From contig NC_132891.1 in the NCBI RefSeq assembly GCF_030463535.1, positions 10,191,449-10,255,448 of the forward strand: a stretch of 64,000 bases of DNA. The letters are read 5' to 3'. Shown piece by piece: positions 1 to 13,539 of the stretch. Position 1 is the first letter of the stretch; each line of letters begins with the position of its first letter. Source of the stretch: Salminus brasiliensis (Eukaryota > Chordata > Actinopteri > Characiformes > Bryconidae). The notes under the pieces were generated by a model that saw only the letters and a list, made by a program, of their open reading frames with translations, ran no database searches and was not told the DNA's origin. The position numbers and the translations under genes were made by a program.

Positions 1-763
1 GCCAATATTCTTCATTTTTAAGAGTGTAGAGTGACAGTTCAAACAAGACTGCTCTAACTAAATCTGCATCAGAGTCTTGCTCTTCATGCCTGGATATATT
101 TTTAGTGTGGCATGTTCTCCTCTCTGGAGAGCAGTTTTGTTATCCTTCCAAAGACAGTCAAACAAAGTCTGTGGTGTTTTCTTAACCCGCTATATGGCCC
201 ACTTGTGTCCCGCAGGCTTCAGTTTAAAATGGAGTGCTAATAACGGACCAATTAATCTGGGGTTTATTTATGTGAGAGTGCTCTCAAAAAAAAAAGCAAA
301 TTTAAACAAAAGCCTCTATTTATTGGATATACCTCAATGGTCAGGCCTCCCTAACCCTACAGATGAGAAGATTAGGGCAGCGTGTTCACCTTTCCCCTGT
401 GAACTCCCCCGCAGGCCTTCCCACGGCCCTCTTTGGTTTCTTCCTCTGCGCATGACAGCCGATTCCACTGACCCCCCCCCCCACCATCCAGAATCGCACA
501 TATCTACCCCTCCCCCACAGCCAGTCATTGACCAGTCTAGAGTTTCATTGTAGCCCACGGCTCCAGGTGCTCTCGCCCACGTGCCTTGTTTACCATTTCC
601 TCTCCGTGCTATCTGAGAAGCCTTCAAAGATCTTTCTCCAAATGTCTTTTTTACTTTGACTTTAATATCCCCTATGACAAACTGTGTGAGATCCGTGGAG
701 ATGATGTGTGGCTTATCTGACACCCTTATGTTTCTCTGCATGGTGGTGACTGTGCTGCTGTAG
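1..763 (+). other. epha2: epha2 intron, 3' part
   Basis: No exon was recognised here. The upstream epha2 exons (ectodomain, membrane segment, juxtamembrane) must lie outside the window. The stretch ends in the acceptor CTGTAG just before the glycine-loop exon. It contains a C-rich run near 472-482 and several short open frames that resemble nothing known. Confidence 0.7.
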
Positions 764-3700
764 GTGAGTTTGGAGAGGTTTATCGAGGCATCCTGAAGGC
801 TCCTGGGCGGAAGGAGGCAGTGGTGGCCATTAAGACGCTCAAGCCAGGCTATACTGAGAAGCAAAGGCAGGACTTTCTGAGTGAGGCCAGCATCATGGGC
901 CAGTTCTCCCATCAGAATATTATTCGTCTGGAAGGAGTAGTTACCAAATGTAATTAATCCCTTTTTATGTTCTAGTGTTTACTCTTTTTTTTTTTCTCTT
1001 ACTTTTCTTGGTTCACATAATTTCACATTTTCACATTTTTTTAGTAACAGCTGACTTTCTGTTTTTTTTTTTTTTTTTTAGTCAAGCATGCCATGATTGT
1101 CACTGAGTACATGGAGAATGGTGCACTGGACAAATATCTAAGGGTAAGTTGGTCAGTTTTCCTTTACATTGATTCGCCTTTTTATTTTGTCATTTTTATC
1201 AGGTCTACTTACCATACTAATAACATAGTCCTATGGTGGTTGCGTGCTGGAGGTTTTTTACCAGTCTAATACTTTTTCTTTACAAATTGCTATGCTTTAA
1301 AATGAGCTTCACTGAAGATGAGCATCTAAAATAGGCTATCATTCTTAATCACAATCACAAACACCCCTGGTTTGGATTGGATTCATTCTTATTTCCTTCC
1401 AATATCCAGTCCAGTATTTTCTGCTGATATCAGCGTGATGGCAATACTCATATATATATCTGCATCCCATCTCTAGTAGTTGTAAACCTAGAAAGTGCAC
1501 CTGTAATGTATGTCTACCTGTTAAAATGACCTAGTCACTAATAAACTGCCTCTATGATGCAAAGTGCTTCACAAAATGAACTGACTTTATAAAATTTCCC
1601 AAACTTATTTCCCAGGACCACGATGGAGAAATGGGCTCATTCCAGTTGGTGGGCATGCTCCGTGGCATTGCGGCAGGTATGAAGTATCTCTCGGACATGA
1701 GCTACGTTCATAGAGACCTGGCCGCCCGCAACATACTGGTCAACTGCAAGCTGGAATGCAAAGTGTCCGACTTTGGCCTGTCCCGAGTCCTAGAGGACGA
1801 CCCCGAGGGCACCTACACCACTAGTGTAAGCTCACCTAGCAATTTAATGAAATATTTTTGGTAGAATGTTTGCATAAGCTGTTCCCAGCTCCAGCTGTCT
1901 TTATTTTAACATTAGCTAGACCTTATTATTATTTCTGGGATGTTGTTTGAAAGTGAAACGCTTGGTCTGACTCGTGTTTTTGTGGTTTCTTCCAAAGGGA
2001 GGCAAAATTCCCATCCGCTGGACTGCTCCAGAGGCCATCGCTTATAGGAAATTTACCTCGGCCAGTGATGTGTGGAGCTTTGGCATAGTCATGTGGGAGG
2101 TGATGGCCTTCGGGGAGAGACCCTACTGGGACATGAGCAACCACGAGGTACAGCAGGGACACACTTCACTGGCTTTGAACAGTGGCAGAGTGTTATTAGT
2201 ACACCTCACTAGCTTGAAAGAGTGACAGACTGTTCCTACTTTTATCTCAGACAATCTTCATTTGAGCAAAACCTAGTCTTCAATCTCTTTATTTCCCTTG
2301 CGTCTCCCCGTAGGTGATGAAAGCCATTAATGAGGCTTTTCGGCTCCCTGCTCCGATGGACTGCCCCTCTGCTGTGTACCAGCTCATGCTGCAGTGCTGG
2401 CTGCAGGATCGCTCCAAACGGCCCCGCTTCCAGGACATTGTTAGCCTGCTGGACAAACTCCTTAAAAGTCCTGACTCTCTCAAGGCCATTGCAGATTTTG
2501 ACCCTCGGTAAGTTTGATTGTTCTACAAGCAATCCTACGACAGTCACTGCAACCAATTTTGGCATTTTCGATTAAATAAAAAATGTGTCTTAGATGATGA
2601 CACAAGATTTTCACATAATCGGAATCTGGGAGTTGCCCTTCATATAGTGTAAATAGGAATGTTACAAACACCAATAGAATCAGTGGGAATACGATCAATA
2701 GAAATGCACTTATACACTGACTTTCATTTAAAATTAATTTTCTTTACTAAAATTGTGCTAATTCCTAATGTATTGCTTTTATATATAGCTTTTCTTATAG
2801 AAGTCTGTATGTGTGTGTCTGAATGTATATACATATGTAGGTATTTTTTTTTGTATTAAAAGTTTTGATCCATTTTGCATTACATGTTACAGGGCAGTAG
2901 TTTTTAAATAGGATAAAATAAAAAAACATAAAAATGTACTTTGCATTTAACAAATGCTTTTTTCGACTTGCAGGGGTAGGTGAATGTAGTGTTCGGATTC
3001 CTACCCAAGCAATGTAGTCTGATGTTTTTTCTTTGGCAAGAAATCAAACCCTGTGTTGTGTGAGGAACAGCAGTGTATGAGGTTTTGGTCTAAAGATATG
3101 TGTATAGTGTGTTGAAATAACAAAAATCTAAATATACAAAGAATGCACAAGACAACTTCTCAATGATTTTGTCTTTGATTCAATACCAAGATCGTCCATC
3201 TCTACAGGCTCTGCATGGGAAAAGTTGTGGACAGAGGTAGATAAGACATGCCGTCGCTTACAGTGGGACTCCCTTTTTATAGGCAGCCAAACCAACTGGG
3301 TCTTGGGAAAGTTAAGACACGTATGAATTGGCTTTTTTTGTGATTGCCATGCCGTATGTGCACATTTCGTGCGAAGGGGAGAAGAAATTATGGGCTTGAA
3401 TGTTTTATCAGATCCTGCAGCTGAACAAACAGGTTTTTGTCTTTGAATGCATCTCTTCTGCTCTGTAATTCCAACAAAAGCTTGCATACAAAGCTTGTGT
3501 GGTCTGCTGACGTTGTTTGACGTTGTGTCCCTCCCAGAGTATCCATTCGGCTTCCCAGCACCAGCGGCTCCGATGGCTCTCCCTTTAGGTCCGTGTCTGA
3601 ATGGTTGGAGTCCATTAAGATGAGTCAGTATAGTGAAAACTTCAGCATGGCTGGTGTCGTCAGCATGGAGCAGGTGCTGCAGATGAAGAGCGAGTAAGTA

Positions 3701-6652
3701 GCACTGGATATTCCCACAGGGAGGGCATTTTTCGGAGTGTGTGGGTTAAAATGGACAACTTTACAAAGGAAAGAAAAGGATCTTCTTTAAATAAAATTCA
3801 ATGTTAAGTATATATTTTGGACTGTTTAAATTGGTCCATTCCTCATGAACTTTTGCCACAGTATAACAGAATGCACAGATTTTTTCAAACTATTTAAAAA
3901 AATAAAAATAATATATATTATTGATATTTAATACACTTAAATCTTATATTAATATATTGCCTGCAATCGATTTGTTGATTTTCATTTTTAAAATTTGAGT
4001 TTTAATAAGATAAAATCATTCGTAGTTCTATTAACATTAGCAACAAGTTAAAAATGCTCTTTCCTTGTACCATAAATTTTCCGTTTCTGAGATACAAGGT
4101 TTTATGGCGACAAAATAATCCATGGATTTTCAAAGGGATTGCTTCTTAAGCGTATGAATTACAAATGCAAGGAAAAGTACAACTCTGTGCAGCAGAATTA
4201 TGATCTCTCTTCCTGTTTGCGGTGTTCAAAATGCATGAGCTTGCAAACCGTCATTATGCAAAACACACATTTGAATAAGATGGCCCTACAGGCCCTGATT
4301 AGGTGAACACAATCTCTCTTTGTGGAATCTGCAAAATCAGTCTGATTGTGGCACATTCCGAGTTTGGCTCAGAGACTGACCGGTATGGACAGTATCATAT
4401 TTGAATGAGATGGTATCTTGAAGTTTCTGTCTTTTCTGAAGAATGTATAAACAGTTGTTTTTGTAGCACAGCAAATTGAACGTGGCTTAAATTTATGCAT
4501 TGGTTACCAGCATAAGCTTGCACAGCCACAGACCATTTATGCTTTACTGTATTTGGCCAAGATCAAAACCGCATCGGGTAATTACCGTTTAACTGCCTTG
4601 CAGGACATTTACATGAGCTTCAGGATAAGCTTTTTAGAGAGCGAGAATCCGTCAGCTTTTTTTTTTTTTTTTTTTTTTTCCCTCCCCTCCTTCATTTTTT
4701 TGATGGCCTGGATGTGGTAGCCTGTGGCCTGCTCCAGCCATCCTGTCCTCCAGCCCTTCTGATGCCTCTCACATCCCTCCCATTGCCCACAGCACCAGTC
4801 AAGGGCTGTGTGCTTGCTGTAGCCAGTAACCACCAGTTTTTCCTTGTTGAGGCCATGGGCCGTGTGGCAGATCCCCTTAAAACAACAGGATAAAACGGAG
4901 GGGTGTGGGGGGAGTAAGAATAAAGGGATCATTGAGAACAGAAATAATAACTAATAACTAATAGAAGTGTGGAGGGAAGTGTCCCTGTAGAGGGCTAGCT
5001 GTTTCAGAGCTAACAGAAAACGCAGTCTAGCTTCTGGATGGCTTTGAGGAGCGTAGGTGATGGAGAGCAGAGGAGGCTACTGTAGTTGGGTGTTCTCTGA
5101 CCTCCAGCTCCACTCCCATGAGTGTATTTAGCTTGGAAGCTGGATGAACTATGTGCGGAGAAACAGAAATGCCTTTGATGTGTTTGTCATGTTTTTTTTC
5201 CCCTCTTGGTTTTTGTTTTATTTTATGGTTGAGTGTTCCATCTGTTGTCATCTGGTTGCGGACTTAAAAAGCCTAAAACTATTTACGAATCTTCCACTGG
5301 CGGAGGTTGCCAGCAACACTGACTCAGGGTAGCAACAGGGAAATCTTGTTAAGTCATCAAGGCTGTTAATTAAAAATGTAATTAGGACTTGGCTACCATG
5401 GCATTTGTGAGGTGCTTGAGTGCATGGGTTCTGTCAAGCAACACTTGATGTTCTTTCTTAAGCTTTTATAGAAACACTCCAGCCTTTTTTTAGACACATC
5501 TGTATTGTACTGTTGATTACTGTTGGTCTTTTCCTTGGGTTTAGAAAAGAGCAGAAACCCCATGGGTTCAAATCTCCCTTATAATAGAAGCCACTATTTC
5601 ATTCTGCAGTTGCGGAATTCCAAGAAGGTGCTGAAAAGGGTTCTTCCTAGCAAGTTTGTAAAGAAATGGATGGTTTTTGGATTTTTGGGATTCTTATAGC
5701 TTCTTAAAGTTTTAAGAACCTCCACATAATGCCAAAGATCCATACCAGTTATTTTTTTTTTTTTACAGACCCATATAGCCAAGCCAGTAACCCTTTAGGA
5801 GCCTTTATTTTTAAGACTTTACGATCATTACACTCCAACATTTCAGGACTGACATGAGAGACCCTTTAAAACTATATTTTGTAGTTTTATCAAGCTTTCA
5901 AGCACTTGAGCATTGCAGTTAAAAGCACTTCTGGTTACGCTCACTTTCCATAAGGTTTTTTGGTATCCTTACTGGATCAGGCGGAGCCCGTGAACTGTCC
6001 ACCCACACCACAGAGCTGGAAGCCCATTAGTCACAGAGGTTCTCACTGAAAAACTAGTCCGGTTTCTGGAAGAACCACGAACAACTTCCGTATTTCCCAT
6101 AAAATGTTCACTGACTAAATTCAGCAACTTCTCGATGACCATTATGAGTCAAGTTTCGACATGAAACTTTGAAATTGTGGAGAACAGGCCATTATGATCA
6201 AATGCAGGGGATTTGCTTGAACACAGTTTGAATGCATCACTAAACAAGCACTAAACATCCAGCACTAAACAAGAGCCTACTCCTGTATGGTCATGTTGAT
6301 GTGCCACATTCCTCCTGTCTCCCGGCTCTGGTCTCATTAGTAGATTATGTAAACATATAAATTGTGAATCCTGTATCGTGAATCTGATTATGGGATGAGC
6401 AGATCGTTACACTCCCAGGAGAGACGCATTTAATGTATTGTTTGGTTCTCGATTTAATTTCTCAGATATTTGATGAAGTTTGTACATTTGTAGATCTACA
6501 CAAGCCTTCTCTTTTTCTTACATTCTCTTTTTGTCTCTGCCAGGGATATCCGTAACATCGGCGTCCGTCTGCCGGGTCACCTAAAGAGAATCGCTTACAG
6601 CATCTTGGGACTTAAGGACCAGACCAGTACCCTGAGTGTATTCGCAGTGTGA
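764..6652 (+). CDS. epha2: Ephrin type-A receptor 2, C-terminal part (kinase and SAM domains)
   Basis: Receptor tyrosine kinase for membrane-bound ephrin-A ligands, acting at the plasma membrane in cell-contact signalling. Seven coding exons: 764-949, 1082-1143, 1616-1825, 1998-2147, 2314-2507, 3538-3693, 6544-6652. All have GT-AG borders and the phases join without a break, giving about 355 residues to the TGA at 6650-6652. Visible motifs in order: glycine loop GEFGEVY, VAIK lysine, catalytic [11 protein letters not shown], activation loop with EGTYTTSGGK, WTAPEA, then the SAM domain starting [13 protein letters not shown] and ending near GLKDQ. The residue pattern is closest to EphA2 among EPH receptors ([35 protein letters not shown]), and the neighbour fam131c agrees. 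The C-terminus SVFAV fits a class II PDZ ligand. The 5' exons are outside the window. Whether this is the epha2a or epha2b copy cannot be told. Confidence 0.95.
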
Positions 6653-8580
6653 AGTACTCCCAGAATCTCTGGGGCTCAACAAGAGGACCAGGAACTCTCT
6701 GTGGCTGCTGATAGACAGAACTGTAAGCTGCGCTGGGCTTGGGCCGCAGGGACGGCCTTTGACCCAGGCATCACCCTCCAGCCTGACAAGACAGACTCTC
6801 AAAGCAGTGGAGACTTGTGGCAGAATTGATATGCTTATCAATAATGGAGGGGATAGATGAGTAAAATACCCAATTAACTTTTAAAGCTTAAAAAAGCTAA
6901 ACCTGTATAATAAAAATATATTTTTACAACATGCTTTTTTATTTTTCAGAGAAAACTACAGTGACACTTCTTAAGCTTTATCATTTTTCAGTTTTTTTTT
7001 GTTTTTTGTTTCATGTGCATGCTGCCAGCAAATGCTCATTCTGCTCTGCTGTGATCTTGTAGCAAAACATGAATATAGTTCTTCCGGAGGTGTAGCGTGG
7101 TAGTCAGCATTGCCTTGTCTGAAAAGGCCTTCTACTGGAGCGACCTCGCTTAGCGCTGTGGTACCATCCTTGCGTTCTGTTTTGAGCGCATGGCTAGCTA
7201 CGCAAAAACACTTCACTTCACTTGCAGATAAGAAAGAGACGTTGTTCTGATGGTCTTCAGTAGCAGAGGGTGGAAATAATGGTTGTAGGCAAGTCTACGA
7301 GACTGGCTTATCAACTGCAGGACATAAAAGGCTGTAATGCCCCACAGAGTCCTGCTGTGGCTTGAGCTGGCCGTTGTATCGCCAGCTATAAGTGAGTCTG
7401 ACATTGCCATTAAGCCGTTAGCGCTAAAAGTCTTTTTTCACATTTCTTTGATCTGAAGAAATGGTGAGGTTGGTCGCTCTGAAAACTGACTACAATCATG
7501 AGGAGCAGAGACACCACAGCAAAAATAGCACTTAAGTAAGAAATTTGGATTTGGACAGTGGATGAGATGACTCCATTTAAATGCTGGGCTTTTCTCTATC
7601 CCATGTTTCATCCTTTATCATTAAAGAACATTATGGTAATGTGACATTCAGAACCGAGCCAGGATGACAAAATGGAAATGGGTGAAGAACCAAAAAATGT
7701 TCTAGGTTATAATTTGATGTGCATAACTGCAGCGTCATGTCGGGTCGAATCAGATGAAAATATATGACTTTCCTGGGTGATGCCAACGAATGGTTCAGAG
7801 TTTGCAATATGTGGGCCAAATGACAATCCAAACAAGCAATAGGAAACTGTTGTAAGATCTACGAGCAGTTGTAGATGACGAGATAAAAGACCAAGTTATT
7901 GTTTTTATTTTATTTTATGTTTTTAGTACAAGCACGTTCATGTTTACTTGCATGATAATGATAATGCAGATTCTCTAGATTACTTCGACAGGCTTATTTT
8001 GTGTTTTATGAAACCTGATATTATGGGATGAAATGCTGTACTGTGCATTGACCTTTTTCCATGCTGTCAGAATTCTCAGACTTTGGAAAAATTGTCTTTT
8101 TTGGGAAAAATTCCACTTTCTTTCCTTTGTCACAGAATTATGGTAGAGAATGTATGGCCTTGTGGTGCCTTACTAAGGATTTATCTTCTTAAGATTTGTA
8201 GATGTCAGATGCAAACAGCTTTGCTGATTGTTAATATTTAGCTTTTGTTTGCCACTGATCTGATGTATTCTCTCTTTACAATATAATGTATCACGGTATC
8301 TCATCTCCTAATGATGACATTAGTGTGAGGTCTTGATGTGGCAGGATACCAGCTCAGAAAATGATAAATGATTGCAGTTTTTGATCTCCTTTCATGAATT
8401 GAGTGGGAAAAATGTTATAAAATCTGAAAACATCACACATTGGCATTTTCTCAAAAGTCAGATTTGTCCATTTGTTTTGTACCTTATTTAATAGTCTATT
8501 TATTTTTGTTTTATTTATTGTGGGATATATTTGTAATTGAAATATTTTCAGTCACAATAAAATCTTTGTAGTCTTGTATC
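6653..8580 (+). other. epha2: epha2 3'UTR (inferred)
   Basis: From the stop codon to just past a canonical AATAAA at 8556-8561, which is followed by a GT-rich stretch. An earlier AATAAA at 6909-6914 could give a short alternative 3' end. No other gene was recognised in between. The extent is inferred from the signals only. Confidence 0.5.
8556..8561 (+). terminator. epha2: Poly(A) signal, probable distal signal of epha2
   Basis: AATAAA hexamer about 1.9 kb after the epha2 stop codon, with T-rich and GT-rich sequence just downstream. A proximal alternative lies at 6909-6914. Confidence 0.5.
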
Positions 8581-11500
8581 ACTGAATGTTGAATTCTGTT
8601 TTATTTATTAGGAGCTGATGGTAATGACAAGAAATCACTTATTGTCTTTCTTATAATTTCAATGCATGAAAAGTTCCCTAAAACATTTCAAATTACTTTA
8701 TAAAAAATTATACTTGTATATATAAACCTTTAATACTAGCAATTTCGTCTACAAAGGAAAACAGGACTCAATGATTATGAATATTCATCTGTAAGTAGCA
8801 CCCATGGGTTACCTGTTTTCAGTGCTAAATATTCGTAAAATTTATATACAATTCTATGTTCTTTGAACTAAATAAACTTGCCAACCTACATATAAAATTT
8901 CTACATTGACAAATATTTGTGAAAAATGTCAAATGTGAAAAAATATTTTAGATTACAACAATTACAGAAAAATTACAATTACATTTGTTTTTTTTAAGGT
9001 TAAATTTGACCATGCAGAGGCAGTACTTTAGCCTGGCTTGCTCATTCTGAGAGTTGTTTACATGCTTCACAGTGGTGCTACATTATAGGCACCATAAATG
9101 AATGTTAAAAGTAATAGAGCAGTGGCTTTTACACACAGCTCCGTAATCAGAAACACAGTGAAAAGCAAAGTTACTTTTATGGCATAAAACCGGGAACAAT
9201 CTGCCTGAAATTTACATATGATGTATATATGGAAACACAACAATGTGAACAAATGAGAACGTCGTGTTTGAACCTGAACTACATAAACATGTTAAATTTG
9301 ACATCATTAAGTTTGCATAAGTTGACAATCAGGGGCAAATGCTAATCTTGCATATAATCATGTAGGACAATTCACCTTGTCCTCAATGTTAACCCTCCTG
9401 TTCTGGCAGAACCTGAACTGCAAGGGGATTTTCTGTCTGGCACCCACTGTATTGAATTAATCAGCCTCTGCTGAATGATGTGGGTAACAATGTCACTAAT
9501 GCATTCTTTAGATAAGATGGAAATGTCAGAAAAAGGAATGTAAATATTTAGATATGGGAATAAGCCGGCTGGGAAAGCTGGAAGACAAAGAAACGGCATT
9601 GGGGAAGTTAAACAGGTAGATGGAGCATGGGAACAAAAAATAAAAGTCTCTTGCTGTCTCTTTTTCTCGGACCATTATGTCTGTGTGTGTGTGTGTGTGT
9701 ATGTGTGTGTGTTTGTGGTTCTGCGGCTTTCTTTATATTCTTTCAGGTTGTGCCTGTCTCAGGGCCTTAAAATGGCTCTCACTTTGAGGGGGGAGACCCG
9801 AAACCAGAGCCGCGTGGAGATTTTCCGTCATCTGTTTTTCCATAGAGTGTGTCTCATGTGGTTAGATGTGTTTCTGTTTGCCTATGGTTAGGACGCGAAG
9901 AAAAAAGAGAGGCAGAAACGCAGCCAGGAGTGCCGATTTTCGAGCATTAACCAATGAGGGCATTTTGTACAATGCATTTCTGAGTACATGCAAACAGAAC
10001 TGTACACGTCTGCCTGTACTTTTAGAGTCTGCGGGTTGTACACTCCTCACTTCTCTCTGTATGTGTGTGTGTGGGTGGGTGTGTGTTTGTGACTCCTCCA
10101 GGCTTAAACTGCTAGCCACAATAGCATATGTGGGGACTGTGTTGAAGGCCGGAGCTGGAGTGCCCTGATCGCTGTACACATGGTTGTGCTTTCAGTGTGG
10201 ACTGGCCTGTGTGGGGCCTGCGGCTTTCATTTTTTGGGTTTCCTCTTTCTTTTTAGTGGCCCTGCTCTTGAAAGAACCACCCCCCCCTTGGCCTCGCCCC
10301 TATTGTACAACTGATCATGCTACTGTTCATATATGACTTCGCCCTTTCATTTCATTTTGTTTTGTTTTGTTTTTTTTCTTCTTTTTGTGTCTTTTGCCTC
10401 CATCCTCCTTTTTCATGTAAAGCCGGCAGCGTTGTGGAATTTACATCCCGTCTAATTTTAGAGATGGGTTTCTAACCAAAAAACACATCCTCCAATTTGG
10501 GGCTATATTGGTCGTCCTCCTTCAGCTTTTCTCTCTCCATTTCTCACTCTCCCTCCTCACATTTCTGTCTTGCTGCCTGCCCATGTTCCTCACTGTCATT
10601 GCCAGGGTCCCACCCTCTGTCACTCCTGTGTCTTAGTGCTTCTCTCTGCATTGGTGTTTCTCTGTTTCTCTATAACAAATCTTTAGTTGTTAGAATAAAT
10701 TATTTGTTTTAGATATTTTTGATAATTTAGGAGACTTTTAAGGAGACTTTTAATGAGTCCTGAGTCATTAAACCTTCTTAGAAAACCTGTAGTAAACTGG
10801 TTTAATATTACACACTCACTATTTTTCCCTTTTTTCTCCCAATTTGATACTGACAATTAACCCATCAGTTCATAGCTCCACCTTGCACTGGTGATGCTCT
10901 CAACACAAGGAGGTTTCCAATACATGTGAAGCCAGACAGTATCTTTTTTAGAACAGACGCCGATGCGGGAAGCGCCAGTCTACCGACACACTCGAAGGAA
11001 AGTGTTGAGTCCCCAGCTCCGCCCCACCAGCAAGCAGATGCCTGTGCTGGCCAACAGCGCTTTAAGAGTGATGGGAGGAGAGATTGTGACCAATTATGCT
11101 CCCCCGGACTCTGGCCGCTGATGGCAAAGCGGCATTGGCTCGGGATTCAATATATTTAATAATAAACCAGCTCATCTAATATACTACCCACACACTCAAT
11201 TACTCTGATAAATACAAATGTTGGTGTTTAGCAAAATCTAGCAATGTAAATGCTAAATATAAAAATTATTAATATCAAATAAAACATTTAGTGGAACTGT
11301 TTTTTCTTATTTTGATGACAGATAATGTTGCTGTTTCAAGGCTTTTCCTTAAAACAAGCAAAAATGTCCTTATAACAGTTTTACAAGATTAAACAATTTT
11401 TAAACAATTCAGAAGTATCTAAAAATTAATCTTTTAATATTCTTGGAACAATCTCATTGAATTGTTCTGCTATTTGGCTGACACATGATAAACATGAGCC

Positions 11501-13360
11501 TAATGCAAGGTGTGGGCTAGAAGGGCATAAAGCCCCCCAGCATTGAGCTGTGGAGCAGTGGAACTGTGTTCTCTGGAATGGTTGGTGCTCCATCCAGTAC
11601 TTTTGGGAGGAGGATGAGTTGGGGAGTTGAGGATGAGGTGGGGTGGTTATCATCCTACACCCTGGCCTCACTAATAATAATGTATTATATTATTAATAAA
11701 TGATTATTCTAAGTTGTCCTGGATAGATAATCTAATGTGTTCCTTGGAAGAGGCCTCTCGCTATTATACTGCATTGCCCTTTCCATGTTGCTTTGTCCTA
11801 ACTGCCGCCACCCTGTGTGTAAAGTGCCCTTGATACGTTTATCTATTAACATGCCATATCTTATCGGCTCATTTTGCAACATGTACGCTAGCTGGATGTG
11901 ATTAACTATACATAAGGTGTAACTCGTGTGTTGATATGCTGGGCGTATGGCTCCTTTCAGATTTGACAATAGAGCACGCTCCACATGACTCACTTTTCGA
12001 CTTCTGGTCCTGTTGCGTCAACCACTAGGAAAAAGGCCTCAGAAGCCTACCAGCCATTCTTGTTATTTTTTTAGGTGAGGCCATTACTTCTTTAAGTAAA
12101 TACACTTGGGTTTTTTTCCTCTATATTTTTTCCCTTTAGTTTGCTCTGGTTTTGGTTTTCTTGTCCCTGAGAGCCTATGACAGTCTTTTCAAACTTTATC
12201 GCTTCTCCGTCTAACAGCGCTCTGCCGCTTTCCCCTCCCTCCCTTCCCTTCCTGCTGTCGACATGTGTTCTTGAGGCCATTAATCGTTCCTGCCTTTGCA
12301 ACGTGAACCCCAGCAGATAATTACAGTAATTAAACCAATTAGGCAGCATATGGAAAGAGGGTTTGTGTGCCCTCGAGGCTGTCGAGGTCTGCTATTCATC
12401 CCCCTGTATGGCTGCAGCTGAGGTGGTCCCGGCTCTGGTACTGCTTTAAGACACGGCAAGGGAAATTGCTCCAGCCCAATTTTGAATTAATGCAATTTCC
12501 TTTTAGCTGAGCCTTGAATAACTTTGCGCGCTGCAGGCACCAAATGCCAGTCCATTATGTGTGGACAGTGATCGCATGAGGTGCCTGTATCATCAGATGG
12601 TGCTCGACCAGCCCCAGGGTGCTCGCTCTGCTCAACAGAATGACTGAAAATGAGAGGAAACAAGGATGAGGAAGAACAACACACACAAGCACAGAAGAAC
12701 TCAAAATGTTGTATAAACAGTTCACTACTACACATTATTCCACCGACCGTTATCATTTTGTTGTATCCCTGAGCAGGAACTGATTATCAGATCAGGGATA
12801 AGGGAGGGAGGGGGCTCCTGGCTGACAGTATCGTGAATAGGGCCAAAACCTAGACAGTTGCACTATGGGCAAGCCAAAAAAGTATCAATCTTTCTAAAAA
12901 CTATTGTTTTTGCTATTTTTGTAAAAAGCAGTGACCTGTCCTCTTCTTAAAACTGTCCTGACCCTTGTTGTCTGAGGCCTCCTGTAGGCCCTTAGCAGTC
13001 AGGCTCTGTTAGCATTCATTCCTGTCGCTGAGAGTCCAATTTGGATGATCCACTGCAGGTGCTTCCTATATACTTATATCTTAAACCCTCAATCTCTTTA
13101 ATTCCAATCTTAACTTCAACCCATAAACCAAGCTTACCCTTTACCTGGGTTCACATCTCAGCTCTAACACTAATGCTGCATGTATAAGCTACAACAGAAA
13201 AGTGTAACCCATTAAAATCATTTACCCTGAGGTCAACCTTTGTGTGACCTTTGAGTGGTTTCCTGTAAGTTGTGATCATGTGTTTTCCCTTTTTCATTAT
13301 CCCTCAGAATGAAATAGCCCTCTCTTTTCTCTTACTGTGCATTTAAATTGATACAAGATA
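8581..13360. other. Intergenic DNA between epha2 and fam131c, first part
   Basis: No gene was recognised. Holds a GT microsatellite near 9680-9715 and 10060-10090, a C/T-rich stretch at 10500-10680, a MITE-internal fragment at 11460-11670, and a less repetitive stretch at about 12240-12640 with several homeodomain-type TAAT cores. The open frames here are short and look random. Confidence 0.6.
11460..11670 (+). mobile_element. MITE fragment, internal part (family with CACTATATGTCCAAA ends)
   Basis: Internal sequence (AAACATGAGCC..., GAGCTGTGGAGCAGTGGAA..., GTGTTCTCTGG...) shared with the copies at 15969-16288, 29600-29968 and 32361-32785. Both terminal repeats are missing. The block GAGCTGTGGAGCAGTGGAAC is the most conserved part. 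Confidence 0.65.
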
Positions 13361-13535
13361 TGGCCAAAAGTATGTGGACACCTGCTCATTCACAGTTTCT
13401 TCTGAAATCAAGCATTGAGAAAACTACTTTTGCTGGAGTAACTGTCTCTACTGTCCAGGGAGGGCTTTCTGCTAGACCTTGGAGGAGCATTGCTGTGAGG
13501 ATGTGAATGCATTCAGTGAGGTCCATGTAATTCTA
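13361..13535 (+). mobile_element. MITE fragment, one terminal half
   Basis: Begins ATATGGCCAAAAGTATGTGG, which resembles the terminal repeat of the family, and continues with CTGCTCATTCA and TTTGCTGGAGTAACTGTCTC. The same sequence occurs in reverse at the right side of the copy at 32361-32785. This half therefore corresponds to the other end of the same element family. Confidence 0.6.
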
Positions 13536-13539
13536 GTAC

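Noticed and set aside
77-912. Open frames of 158 and 192 residues on both strands
   Set aside because: They overlap the intron and the antisense of the epha2 glycine-loop exon. The - strand frame is a shadow of that exon and intron sequence; neither resembles a protein family.
6909-6914. AATAAA as the main epha2 poly(A) signal
   Set aside because: Lies in a poly-AT stretch without a clear GT-rich element; the hexamer at 8556 has the better context. Kept as an alternative.
10920-11155. GC-richer block at 10920-11155 as an exon or small RNA gene
   Set aside because: No splice-site pair or fold could be defined, and its frame resembles nothing known. It looks like an unidentified repeat, which I could not confirm.
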